Positions 8,708 through 19,795 of a stretch of DNA of 64,000 nucleotides are shown one piece after another. Origin of the DNA: Ascochyta rabiei (lineage: Eukaryota; Ascomycota; Dothideomycetes; Pleosporales; Didymellaceae); the NCBI RefSeq assembly GCF_004011695.2, contig NC_082409.1:1178001-1242000 (forward strand), read 5' to 3'. The number at the start of each line of letters is the position of its first letter. Positions within the stretch are counted from its first letter, which is position 1. The position numbers were made by a program, and so were the translations under genes. The notes beneath the pieces are model-generated. The model was not told where the DNA came from. It did no database searches and saw only the letters and a program-made list of their open reading frames with translations.

Positions 8708-10834
8708 ATGCGTTACTCTTTCGTCGCCGCGGCCATCGTCGGTGCTGTTGCTGCCAACCCCGTCGCTCAGTACGGCTACCCAGTGAACACACCTTCCAGC
8801 AGTGCTCCTTCATACCCCGCCGAGACACCCAGCTCTTCCAAGCCTGTTGTCCCCTCCAGCTCTGCTCCCGCATACCCTGAGTACCCTGTCGAGACTCCTT
8901 CGTCTTCTAAGCCCGTGGGCCCCTCATCATCCGCACCAGCCTCCTACCCAGCCTCGACACCCGCCTACTCGGCTTCTTCGAGCGCCCCTGCCTACTCAGG
9001 GTACTCCGTCGAGACACCCAGCTCTTCCAAGCCCGTGGCCCCCTCATCCTCCGCACCAGCCTCCTACCCAGCCTCGACACCCGCCTACTCGGCTTCTTCG
9101 AGCGCCCCTGCCTACTCAGGGTACTCCGTCGAGACACCCAGCTCTTCCAAGCCCGTGGCCCCCTCATCCTCCGCACCAGCCTCCTACCCAGCCTCGACAC
9201 CCGCCTACTCGGCTTCTTCGAGCGCCCCTGCCTACTCAGGGTACTCCGTCGAGACACCCAGCTCTTCTAAGCCCGTGGTCCCCTCATCCTCCGCACCAGC
9301 CTCCTACCCGGCCTCGACACCCGCCTACTCAGGGTACTCCGTCGAGACTCCCAGCTCTTCCAAGCCTGTGGCCCCCTCATCCTCCGCACCAGCCTCCTAC
9401 CCGGCCTCGACACCCGCCTACTCGGCTTCTTCAAGCGCCCCTGCCTACTCAGGGTACTCCGTCGAGACACCCAGCTCTTCTAAGCCTGTTGCCTCTTCCA
9501 GCTCTGCTCCCGCATACCCCGCAAGCAGCTCAGTCCCGTACTACGGAAGCTCCTCTGCTGGCTACCCAGCTCACAGCTCCTCTGCTGGCTACCCTGTCCC
9601 TAGCTCTTCGGCTGGTTACCCCGTTCCCAGCTACCCGGCTGGCTACCCAGTCCACAGCTCCGCTACTGGCTATGTTCCCAGCAGCCCTGTGCCTGAGTAC
9701 CCTACCACCACCAAGGCGCTGACCACCTACACCACCACCACCGTCTGCCCCGTTACTCAAACCCACGGCACACAGGTCATTACCACTCTGACCACCAGCA
9801 CCGCTACCATCACCTCCTGCAAGGGTGGATGCAACGGCTACGAGACCACTGTTGTTCCCCCCAAGCCCACCAGCAGCAAGCCTGAGGACAAGACCACCGT
9901 TGTCACCACCTACGACTGGGTCCCTTGCTCCACAGAGGTCGGCCACAGCGGCTCGTCCACGATCTACTCGACCTACCTGACCGCCAACTACAAGACCTAC
10001 ACCTCTACCATCTATGCTAGCCAGCCCCCCAAGGCTACTGAGACTGCTCCTGGCGTTCCTCAGTACACTCCCATCGCCTCCAAGGACAACTACTCGCCCA
10101 CTGTCGGTGTTCCTGAGAACACTCCTGTTCCGCCCAAGGACAGCCCATCTGCTACCGCTGATGTTCCTCAGTACACTCCTGGTGTGCCCACCAGCCCCAA
10201 CACTGTCACTGTTGGCGTTGATGTTCCCCACTACACTCCCGTTCCTGGTCAGGAGAACTGCCCTGCTCCTGTAACCGTCACCGAGACTGTCACTGTTCGT
10301 GTTGACGTTCCCACGTACACTCCCGTCCCCAGCGAATACACCACCAAGGTCGTCACCGCCACCGAGGAGGGCAAGCCTGCGACTTACACTGTCACCGTCC
10401 CTGCTGGCCCTAAGTCTACCCCCTCCGGCCCCAAGCCCACCTCCATCCCTGGTGGATGCAACCCTGCTCATCCCGGTAGCTGCCCTACCCCGTCTGCCTC
10501 CAAGGGCTACCCTGAGGGCCCCAAGCCTTCCGTCGGCTCCTCCATCGCCTACTCAAGCTCAGTCCCTGCTCCCTACCCCACCACCGTCGCCAGCTCCTCG
10601 TCTGCTGGTTACGTAGCTTCCACCCCCGTCGCTTCTTCCATCCCCGGCGGCTGCAACCCTGCCCACCCCGGTAGCTGCCCTACTCCTTCTTCCTCTTCTG
10701 CCGGCTACCCCGTTGCCAGCTCTTCCGCTAAGGCTTCCTCGTCTGCCCCTGCTTACGAGCCCTACCCGGTTGAGTCCTCTACCAAGGCCACCCCCGTCCC
10801 CACTGGTGGCTACGGCTCCGGCTACAGCTACTAA
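8708..10834 (+). CDS. Secreted Ser/Pro/Tyr-rich cell-wall protein with tandem repeats
   Basis: A 708-aa protein in one exon. Residues 1 to about 16 (MRYSFVAAAIVGAVAA) are a signal peptide. Residues about 78-265 are tandem 40-aa repeats rich in ETPSSSKP, SSSAPASYP and STPAYS. A TTYTTTTVCPVTQT segment starts near residue 338 and is typical of fungal wall proteins. The next region is rich in VPxYTPVP repeats. Two copies of IPGGCNPAHPGSC lie near residues 580 and 643. The dense Ser/Thr should be O-glycosylated. There is no hydrophobic C-terminal tail (it ends GGYGSGYSY), so a GPI anchor is unlikely; the protein is probably released or held in the wall. Likely role is wall structure or adhesion, inferred from composition only. 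Codon choice is strongly biased to C-ending codons, suggesting high expression. Confidence 0.88.
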   Translation: MRYSFVAAAIVGAVAANPVAQYGYPVNTPSSSAPSYPAETPSSSKPVVPSSSAPAYPEYPVETPSSSKPVGPSSSAPASYPASTPAYSASSSAPAYSGYSVETPSSSKPVAPSSSAPASYPASTPAYSASSSAPAYSGYSVETPSSSKPVAPSSSAPASYPASTPAYSASSSAPAYSGYSVETPSSSKPVVPSSSAPASYPASTPAYSGYSVETPSSSKPVAPSSSAPASYPASTPAYSASSSAPAYSGYSVETPSSSKPVASSSSAPAYPASSSVPYYGSSSAGYPAHSSSAGYPVPSSSAGYPVPSYPAGYPVHSSATGYVPSSPVPEYPTTTKALTTYTTTTVCPVTQTHGTQVITTLTTSTATITSCKGGCNGYETTVVPPKPTSSKPEDKTTVVTTYDWVPCSTEVGHSGSSTIYSTYLTANYKTYTSTIYASQPPKATETAPGVPQYTPIASKDNYSPTVGVPENTPVPPKDSPSATADVPQYTPGVPTSPNTVTVGVDVPHYTPVPGQENCPAPVTVTETVTVRVDVPTYTPVPSEYTTKVVTATEEGKPATYTVTVPAGPKSTPSGPKPTSIPGGCNPAHPGSCPTPSASKGYPEGPKPSVGSSIAYSSSVPAPYPTTVASSSSAGYVASTPVASSIPGGCNPAHPGSCPTPSSSSAGYPVASSSAKASSSAPAYEPYPVESSTKATPVPTGGYGSGYSY
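8941..9505 (+). repeat. 120-bp coding tandem repeat
   Basis: Units at 8941-9060, 9061-9180 and 9181-9300 are nearly identical. The fourth (9301-9393) lacks 27 bp (nine codons) and the fifth starts at 9394. All changes keep frame. Near-identity implies recent duplication or ongoing homogenisation. Confidence 0.9.
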
Positions 10835-13800
10835 GCGGACCCGCTTATGAGCTATGAGCTATGGGTACTTTTTTTCTCTCTGGAACATTCGGTTTGGGAT
10901 GACACTGGGCGGTGAATACCTCTATTTGCAAAGGTTGGCATCGTCTAACATTGTCTTTGCATAGCCGCGGCGTTTGTTTTGATATTCAGAATTTTTAAAT
11001 CTTCTCACTTTCATTTGTAGATGACTTTCTAGAAAGATGAGGCTTGGTGTGCGCAGAACGAAGATAGCAATGGCAACTTTAGCTTTTGATCTTGTCCCTC
11101 TTTGAATCGTCTGTCTGATCCCCGTGAATTTCTTCACGATGTCCGACTCATCAACAAACTTGGAAAAAACCGCAAATACAATGCCAGATGTGACCTCCAG
11201 AGTACCCAACATGGCACTATCGACTCGCCAATCAGTCGCGGCACAACACGATAATTCCAGTGATTTAGCGACATCCACCAACACATGCCAACCACGCACT
11301 GGGCTGACGTAAACAATACTCTCGCACCGAGTTCGGAGTGTCACGTCAGCTACCTCGTATCTGCTGGCGACAGCGCGAGTTTGTGACCCACTTCATACGA
11401 GCACAAATTTTGATTTTTGGTGTCACGGTATCAGCACTACTCCTGCATGGAAAATAAGCCAGGCTGAGCATAATTACACCTAACACCTGGGTGCTAACAC
11501 CGTATAAGCAATCATGTGTGTAATCGGATGCGTGCATTGGTAGAGGCATTGGTGGCATCAAACCGTTGAGATGTTCTACGGGTTCACGGCAGGTTAGCTT
11601 GGTGTAGCGGTGAGCTTGAACAAGCGAGAGGATTCCGGTCCATGAGTACAGTCTCTCCCCCTGAACGGATCGTTAGCCTGCGGTTCGGTGACCAGGGACG
11701 TATTGGGGTTTTGAGCCAATACGAAAAATTCAGTTGGCTGCTTTGCCTGGTCTTGCCCATGTCACGCGAAGGAAGGCTAACGATCCGCTCAGAGGGAGAG
11801 ACTGTAGCCCAACCGGTGCAGATTAGGGCAACGCGATGACTTCAGTGGCTCTCACACGTCACAGTTGATCGGCAGCCTAGAAAGAATCTTCTAGCGTACG
11901 GACGCGAGGCCCACACCAAACTCTCTTGCGCTCTCTGTTGCCTGAGCAGCGTTGCTCTTGCGAGGCGTTATTGCTCTTGCAGTGACCGGGTCGCCCAGGT
12001 CGATGCCTCATGCGTTAGTGGGCACTGACCAATAACGGAACATAAGTCCCGGCTATTGCACTAACGCATTGGCGGTGAAGGCTTCTCCAGTGAGGACTTC
12101 TGCAGAGACACGTAATTGCAGTGAGGGCTTCAAGAAAATTATTGCGATGCCTTCCTCATCAACTGAGACTGTTTGCGATGCCAGAGATATGATGGTAGAA
12201 GTCAAGGATAAGGCCTTTGAGCAGCCGAGTTGATCTGGATGCAGGGTATCTTCTCTGTTCAAGAACCATCTTCGCAGTTGACAACTGCTAGTGGTCGTGA
12301 ACCAGTCGCAGGCATGTAGCTTTGGCCCCGTGCTTAGACCCAGCTGAACAGACTCCCATCTATAGTTTATCCCTCGTGAAGAAGCCTGCTGACTTGCTGG
12401 AGGTCCTGGAAGGTATCCTACGGCACGAAGTCTGGTCGTTGGTAGAGGTAAGAGAGGGCAAGTGTACCTACATTTTTGAAATCCGATGATTGAATGGCGC
12501 TGCGCTGACATCCCGATCGGTCTTCTCCAGTTTTTCCGATCTGGATGTTTGTTGAATTTTTTTCAGCGCAGACGCAGATGCAGAGGTTTTGATTGTCACT
12601 CTAGTTGAGTGCCTTGAAGAGAAAGGTGGAACTGGATTGGAAAGGGGGCCTAGCAGCAGCAGCAAAGGATAGGAGGAAGAGTCATATAAAAGCATAATGA
12701 AGATTTTTCTGCTTGGGCAGACAGATTCCACAAAAGGCCCACGTAGCTCAATAAACTTCTGAAGATCCCAGACCAGTAGTACTAAGGAGTTCGTTCTTGT
12801 TGGCCGAACATCAATAATAAAACACTTATATCGGTCTTTGTCTGTAAGCTTTAGAAGAGTCAATCAAAGTTATAGAACCACTTTTTTTTTCATGTTTAAA
12901 ATAGAAGCGTGGTTGCACTTAAAGATTAGTAAATCTGTTTTTTGGTCCCTGGTGTTCTTGAAAGTGTTCAGTGAAAAAGACGAGCTTCTTCGTAACACCC
13001 TATCTTTGAGATAGTTCGCTCTGGATATTTGATCGATGGGCGAGTCTGGACCATAGTCTCTTTAACAATACCACTAAATACATTAAGAGACATTTGCTGT
13101 GTTGGCGGATTCAGTTATAGCAGATGAACGAAACAATACATGAATGGATATCCACTGGAGGTGCAGCGTCGAGAAGTGATTGCCATTCCATGTTCTCCAT
13201 TATTTTGACACTTCTCACTCTACTCTTCTCACTCCCACGACTCGGTTCAGTCTCGCTTCAACCTCGCTTCAAGCCCGTACACCGTCTCTTGCGTATCTTC
13301 TAGATCTCGTCCGATATTGCTGACGATACTAAAGACCTCGCCAACTTAATGCGCAGTCCTCCTGACCTCAACGCAATCCAAGACCTCTCTCAGGTTGATG
13401 GCAGACGCCTTCCTCCTGATCCATAATCACCGCTCCTTGAATCCGTCCTTTTTGTACTCATGGCCCAGGCGATTGGTTGCATGCAAATCGGAAACCTCGT
13501 CTTCGGTGTGGAATGGGCTTTTCTTCCGGGGGAGCATAGGGATGGCTGTTGTTCGACCACTGCGCAGAGGCCTGGTTCTGATAATCTGCTTTCAGAAACG
13601 GATACTCGATCTGGCGGAATGACTTGATCAGATCACGAATAGTGACGCGCATAACTTGTAGCGCTTCACTCTCTCCGGCAGATCGCATCGTCTAGATGTC
13701 GCTATCAAAATGCATCTGCCCTGGATTCTTTCTGCGTCCACCTTTTCGCCCTCTGCTTCGCTTGTGACCGTAGTTGCTGTCGAGGTCGTCAGACTCACTT

Positions 13801-15201
13801 CTGGCGCCCAGTCCATGGCTTCTGTCACGATGCAAGAGTCGCAATGATGCACCAACGGGTCTACGATGCACGTTGCGAACACAGTTCCACGCAGTATTTG
13901 GCAGCTGGACTTGTTGTTCCCTCTCACCAGATCCTTGGAGCACGGCAACGACGCTAAAATAGCTTTGGTCTTGTGATAGTTCCGGGCCAATCACTGTTTA
14001 GCTGCGGCTTGAGCGGACTTGTCGCCGCATCATCCAGCATCACCACACTGTATGCGGTATAGACCGTGGCATCATGTCCCACAGCTCAAGGGTCCGACCA
14101 GAGCATCGAAATTTCCTGCGACCTCACTTCGATGCATTACTGACTCTTCTTCGTTTTGGAGTCCACTCAAGGTACTGTTGCACAGTTTTTAGAGTGCCTT
14201 CACGTTGATGAGCAGTTTATCGATGTCGAAATGCACCCTTGTCTTTTCAGCCTAGCCTAGGCAGTAATATTGCAAGCAAACTATCAGCCGAACACTCAAG
14301 CACCTGTCGCTAATCGTAACTCTCGTTCGCAAGAGAGAACTCGGCGGAGCCTCAGATACTGTGCGCTCGGCTCTTCACGGCTGCAGGGAAGCTGTGTCTT
14401 TGCTGTGCATCGCGAGATGCTGGTCGTGAAAGTCGAAGGCGACTGCGCGGAGGTGGCTGATTGGAACCGCCCATACCCCCGGCTGACCCAGGTGATGGGC
14501 TTCGAAACGAGATGAGGGGCAGCTGAAGGGCCACTCAGTGGCAGAGACTCTTTTTGCTCCTTCTCGTCTCCGCTTGGTGTTGCAGTGCAAATGGGGGTAG
14601 GGCGTCTGATTGGTCGTGCAGAGAAGACGCTAAAATCATGGCTCTTTCCTCACGTCCACCCACAACGTTGCATCACTCTTGCCTCGAACACTCTGACCCG
14701 GAGGCTGTAATGAGCCATGGCGAGAAGCATGAGCTCAACACAGATGTGTGGTCTGTCGAGAGCAGGTCCGTTCGGTACCTCCGGACGGCCTAAGATCCGT
14801 AGAATGTTCTTTTGGCGCTCGTCGTCATCTCGTCCAAGCTGACAGCCGTAAGGGCTTTGTACCTTCCTTCTCTCTCTCCCAGTACAGCGTGCTTGCCCTC
14901 GCCAGCTCTTTGCGTCGAACTCTAGACTTGTCTGCCTTTGCGTTGTTTTCCATCGTCAATACGTTCCCTCAATTCTCGTTTGCCGCATTTTGCGTCCACC
15001 TCACCTAACGTCTATCGCGACGCATGAAGCGTAACTGTCTCTAGCACTCCACCTCGATTCGTGTTGACTGCCAGAGCGAGGCTCGAAAGTTCGGAAAACG
15101 CATGGCGCGATGTTCGAGTTAGTGCTCTTCATCAGCATCGTCGTCAAAAGCCACAGTGAAAGAGGGAGACACCGGTCATAAAGGGCAGCCACCAAGCCAA
15201 G
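10835..15201. other. Long gene-poor interval, about 4.4 kb
   Basis: Holds one TA-flanked MITE (11649-11804) and an 11-bp inverted repeat at 12010-12020 and 12059-12069. Short frames near 10922-11344, 12468-12863 and 13628-13994 have no recognisable motif and I do not call them genes. The last 300 bp are CT-rich and probably the promoter and leader of the gene at 15202. Confidence 0.5.
11649..11804. mobile_element. TA-flanked MITE, 156 bp
   Basis: Terminal inverted repeats of about 31 bp with two mismatches begin CAGTCTCTCC at 11649 and end GGAGAGACTG at 11804. TA flanks both sides (11647-11648 and 11805-11806). CAGT-type ends and a TA duplication point to a Tc1/mariner or pogo-type non-autonomous element. 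Its sequence is unrelated to the MITE at 2595-2867. Confidence 0.75.
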
Positions 15202-18200
15202 ATGACGCATCCAAGCGCGGCCATCAGCAATTGGCAGATGAGAGGCTCAGCAGACATGGCGGCCAATGTCTTGTACTCACATTCACCTCAAATGCCTGAT
15301 CTGGCTTCATCACGACCTCATGGGCCGGGACCGATAACGCCGGTCCATTCCCCGCACCACTCTGTTCATTCATCTACCTCTTTGGGAACACCTCTTCACA
15401 CATTGTCACTTCACGAGTACCGCAAGCAACAAAGCACACCGTTGGCGCGGGTTGCGACACCTGCAGGCAAGACTCTTCGAAGGAAGGCCGCTGCGTCTGC
15501 TTTGAATGAGATCGAACGCGTCTCATCCACCAAACTCGCTCACCGACACGATTCACATTCGTCTTCGCAGCCTTTGCACTTCTCTCGCTCGGCGCACCAA
15601 CTAGCGCTCCACGATCGCGTTTTCGATTTGCAGCCCGTACCTGATCAAGTGCTTCGGTCTCAGTCAGCTGAACCCCGAACACAGGGCGGCAGCCTATCGA
15701 GGGTCGCGACCGTAGATTTACATGAGAAGGTACGTCAATTTGGCTCCAGAAAGAGGCTTCCTCGGCCGTCTGCGCCAACAGGCTCTGGTTTACATTTCCC
15801 CTCCAATGTGTCTGTGAGACCGACACGACAAACCCACGCCCCTCCTCCTGGTTCTCTGCCTTTCCTCGCCGATGAGTCCAAGTCGAGCGACTTGCAACCC
15901 ACAGTGACGCCCTCGACAATTTCGCTTTCACGTTTTCCCAAGCCGCCACACTTCGAAACGCCTCGGGAGACCTTGCGCGAGAAAGCACTCAGTTTCGCAA
16001 CAACTGCGCCGGTAACTCCACCCGCCACTCCTGCTACCATTCACTATCGCGGGGCTTCTTTCGATTTGCTGAACCCTCACGCGTCGTTGCAATACCACGA
16101 CATCGTCACCCCTTCGAGAGATTTCGAATCAAGCGAGCTTTTGCCGCTGCGCTCCGCCCAAGAGTCTCTGCTGAGCCTCTCGGAGGTTGGCTTCCCCGTC
16201 CCAAGACGCAGTAGCATGATACTGACCTACTTGTAGATGGCGCCCAAGCGACCTCTGTACGGCGATCTTAGCGCTGCGCATGCGGGCATTGTGCGACGCG
16301 CTGAAGATTTCTACGGATCGTCCGTTCTTGACCTTCCCTTACCGCCAACACCGGCAGCAATCAGCCCAGGCTCCTCGACATACACGTCTCCGCTCTATAG
16401 CCCTGAGTCTCACTTCGCACCGTCCCCACTAGCTGTCAAAAAGGCCCATAACGAGTCTCGCTTCTCTTTCAGACAGCTCACACGCACACTCACAAAGAAG
16501 ATTAGTAAGGCTCCAGAAAAAGGCGCTGAAGAAGAACTGCAACAATTCCGAGGGCGTTGTGCGAGTGGAGTATCGTTCGACTTAGACGAAGAGCCTTTGC
16601 GTCCACCCGAGCAAACATACATACCTGCAGAGAGGGCTTCGTATTTCCCCGTCAGTCCCGTATCGCCCACATCTCCGACAAGTCCTGCCTCGTTACACGA
16701 TCTGGGATCGATCTCCGGTGATGACGACGATGATTTCGAGTATGCACGGGGAGCTTCTAGTCAGAACTATGAGCTACAGGGCCTCACTTCCATGGTGCCG
16801 AGTGATCCGTCTACTCAGATCGGCCGCGCGGATGATTCGGGTACCTTCCTTTTCGCCCCGGATCAAGGATCGCGGCCTTACTACGACGATCTCGCGTCCA
16901 TCTATGCTAGCTCATCAGTATACACCGGAGATGAGTGCAGAAAATCGATCTACCAGCAAGGCAGTTCTGGCAACCGCCGGAGTAGTCTGTTCCTTCAATA
17001 TAGCGGGATGGACGCAGCTGGACACGCAAACGAATACAGCTACAGCAACTTGGCAAGGAGCAGTCGCCCAATCTCAAGACCACTCACCCAGGATTTGCAC
17101 CACCTTTCAGTGGTCACAGGAGACGGAAAGACGGATACCATCAGCAAATTCATTGATCAGTACGATCCTGGCAACACAACGACCAACAGCGTCTCTACGC
17201 AAGATGTAGAGGTTGCCGATACGTTTAGCTTGATCGCACCTTACATGGGCGAGGATAAAGAAGGATCGCGGAAAGATTGTTCGCAGACAGCAGCACTCGT
17301 ACCTGGACTCAGTCAATTTGAGTCTACCTTAGGCCATGAAGTCAATGTCAGGGATATTGATCAGATGGGCAGCCATATGCAGAGGCTCACCAAGGAACGC
17401 TTGCTGAACCGCAAGCCCGGACGGCCTCCATCAGCTCCTGCTCCACTAGCTCCAGCATTCCAGTACAATCAGCTACCTCACAAGGCCGCTTATCACGAGC
17501 TTTCGGACATGTTCTCAGGCGGATCACATGCCTCTTACGGGGACACTCGGAACCTCTTGCAACTCCCACAGTCGGAGATAGGCGGACAGACCATGTTCAA
17601 GCAAGATATCCATCCATCGTCTTCGTATTCGCAATTGGAAAACCGAGTTCTCGAGCCATCGTCGTCTTACTCACAGGCAGAAGAAGGAAACGCAGGCCCC
17701 CAGACACCACAGGAAGCACTCGATCAGGCAGAACTCATTTTCAAAAATGCAGTCACTGAGCTCGAGCCAGACCTCGAGGACATTCCAGCAATGTGGGGCA
17801 AACGAAGCTCAGTAAATCTACTTCGTAGTAGGAGGCTAACAGATGGATCTGTGGGAACAGCCGATGACGAGAAGGCCGATTGGGAAACTGTCGCAGGCGG
17901 CAGCCAGCAGGGGCGGGTGTCTTTGGACAGTATCGCTGACTACAGTAGTAGCGAGGGTAGTCGGAACAGTCTGGGCATGGGGGCAGATGGTTCACTCCCG
18001 TTGTGGATGCAACATAACCATGCACGCGGACCATCCAACTACAGCCATCCCAGTCCACTACGTACACATGCCCATCCGTTCAGCTCATCACCCCCTCAAC
18101 TCTCAGCTCAGGCTGGTTCGCATACCGCTCCAGATATGTCTACACCTGATCAGCCATCAAGTCCGCCAGTATCGTTGACTGTGCCCGTCTTCCGCTTCTC

Positions 18201-19338
18201 CACACCAAGACGTGCGGTTGACGAACCGTACGCTCTCACACCTTGGGCTGATCCGTACGCTCTCAGCGACAAAGAGACGCAGGAGCTACTGGCTTCTGGT
18301 CCCAACGACGACATCTTGTTCGAAAGCGAAGGTGCTCAGGATCCACAACGCATGAGCTACAAATTCAAAAGCCATGGGGGACTGCCTGGGACTAGCTCGG
18401 CGTACAGCATCGACGGTGACGCCGGCTTGGAGCGCGAGAATACATTCGACAAGCTCACGGTGGTTGGACCAAAAGGCAATCTCACAGGCACTCCTCGAGG
18501 CACGGGGATGCATGACGCCGGCAGCAGTGTGGCAGACACCAGCAGCCCGGGTGCTAGATTCAGCTCAAGTGTCGGTCATCACAGCCCTCGCTCGGACTAC
18601 GATGGCTTCTACGCCTCTCCATTTCCAGCTGCTGGTAGCGTGACCCGCATACGCCAGTCACGAATCGCTACTGGATCTCAGCACGAGCGATCACCATCGC
18701 AGGTCACCCTGTTTCCCAACGCAGAAAGCATGGAGCCCGTACAAGTTTCTTCACCGCTTGCTGGACCAGACCGTAGTAGAAGTCTGAGGGGCTCGACCAC
18801 TTTCAAGCCTGCTCGTAGGACTAGCCGCGCTGCTGTGCCTGGCCAGACGAAGCTGAGGCAGATGGTCCTTGCCCCTGATGCGCGAACAACAACATCAAGT
18901 CAAGACACCTCGTTCTCTCCGTTTGTGAGTGTAAGTGGCTTCGGTCGTCCTTCGACCTGCGACACGGCCACGCCATTGCACCCAACGCATCCCAGTCTCG
19001 ACACTTTTCCGACGATTCGCAGTGGAAAGAGTATCATTGCGCATCAGCATTCACCGCATCTTTTGCGCCCAGAACGTGAGGTGAAGGAAGAGGACGAAGT
19101 ACGCCGCCGAAAGCTTTCGTGGGTTATTTTCGCGTGCTTCTGCATACTGCCACCTTGCATGTTCCTTTATAGAATGTGGGGAGACTCTATCATCGTGTCG
19201 ATTACAGATGGCGAGCTTGGTCACTGTACAGCGAGGTCGAAGAGGGCTGCACTTATCGCTGGAATCGTTGTCAACATTGGACTGATTACAGCGATTTTGG
19301 TCCCGATCCTTGTTGCACAGGCGTTCAAAGCTATATGA
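15202..19338 (+). CDS. Large Ser-rich protein with two C-terminal membrane segments
   Basis: Two frames in the same phase (15202-16233 and 16237-19338) are separated only by TAG at 16234-16236. A 51-nt intron at 16186-16236 fits: it ends with branch site CTGAC then TTGTAG, and its removal joins LLSLSE to MAPKRPLYG in frame. The donor GTTGGC is weak, so splicing is inferred. The spliced product is about 1361 aa. Most of it is disordered and rich in Ser, Pro and Thr. Near the C-terminus lie a basic stretch (RRRKLSW), a membrane segment (about residues 1287-1307, VIFACFCILPPCMFLY), a short loop with GDSII and GHC, then a second membrane segment (about 1327-1355) and a very short tail. This fits a fungal-specific membrane-anchored protein with a long soluble N-terminal tail. 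Function unknown. Confidence 0.78.
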
Positions 19339-19795
19339 TGGCGCGCTCCTGACAAGATCGGTTATCCGGTTTGTTTTTCACATGGCGCACGGAACACTCT
19401 TTATTCTTTTCCTTTGTTGACCACTGCATGATTGGGCGTACGGTTGGGAGAAAGTCACATTTCACCCCTGACAACTGGCTTGGTTGCATATGGACAAGGC
19501 GTTTGAGCTTACCACAGTAATGGTTATGGCATGCGTCGCATGAGTCGACAGGCCAGGCGAGGCAGTATAGGTGTATCTTGCGGGCCTTTCATATAATTGC
19601 ACTGCTCAGGAACAGCAACTATACATCGGTTTGCCTATCTTGATCGGCGCTTTGGCCTTGGCCGGGAAACAGGGAAGGAAGGACGAGTGGCGACGTGCGA
19701 CAACCTCAATATCAGTGCGGAGTGATGAGTAGCAAACGTAAAGCTGCATTCGAGTCCATAGAGCAACAACTATTGTACAGCCCTTCTCTCACCAC
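19339..19795. other. Convergent 3' intergenic region
   Basis: Between the ends of two convergent genes. Only untranslated and terminator sequence is expected; no motif stands out. Confidence 0.5.

Noticed and set aside
9530..10471. Long Gly/Val-rich minus-strand frame opposite the secreted protein gene
   Set aside because: It is the mirror of a strongly C-ending codon bias in the real gene; the plus-strand frame has a signal peptide, repeats and Cys motifs.
10922..11344. 140-codon minus-strand frame near the end of the secreted protein gene
   Set aside because: No motif and no good start context; judged chance.
12010..12069. 11-bp inverted repeat with a 38-nt loop
   Set aside because: Too short to claim as an element and there is no target duplication; could be chance.
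13190..13303. 37-aa plus-strand frame starting like a signal peptide (MFSIILTLLTLLFSLP)
   Set aside because: The hydrophobic start comes from a CT-rich tract; no downstream exon joins convincingly.
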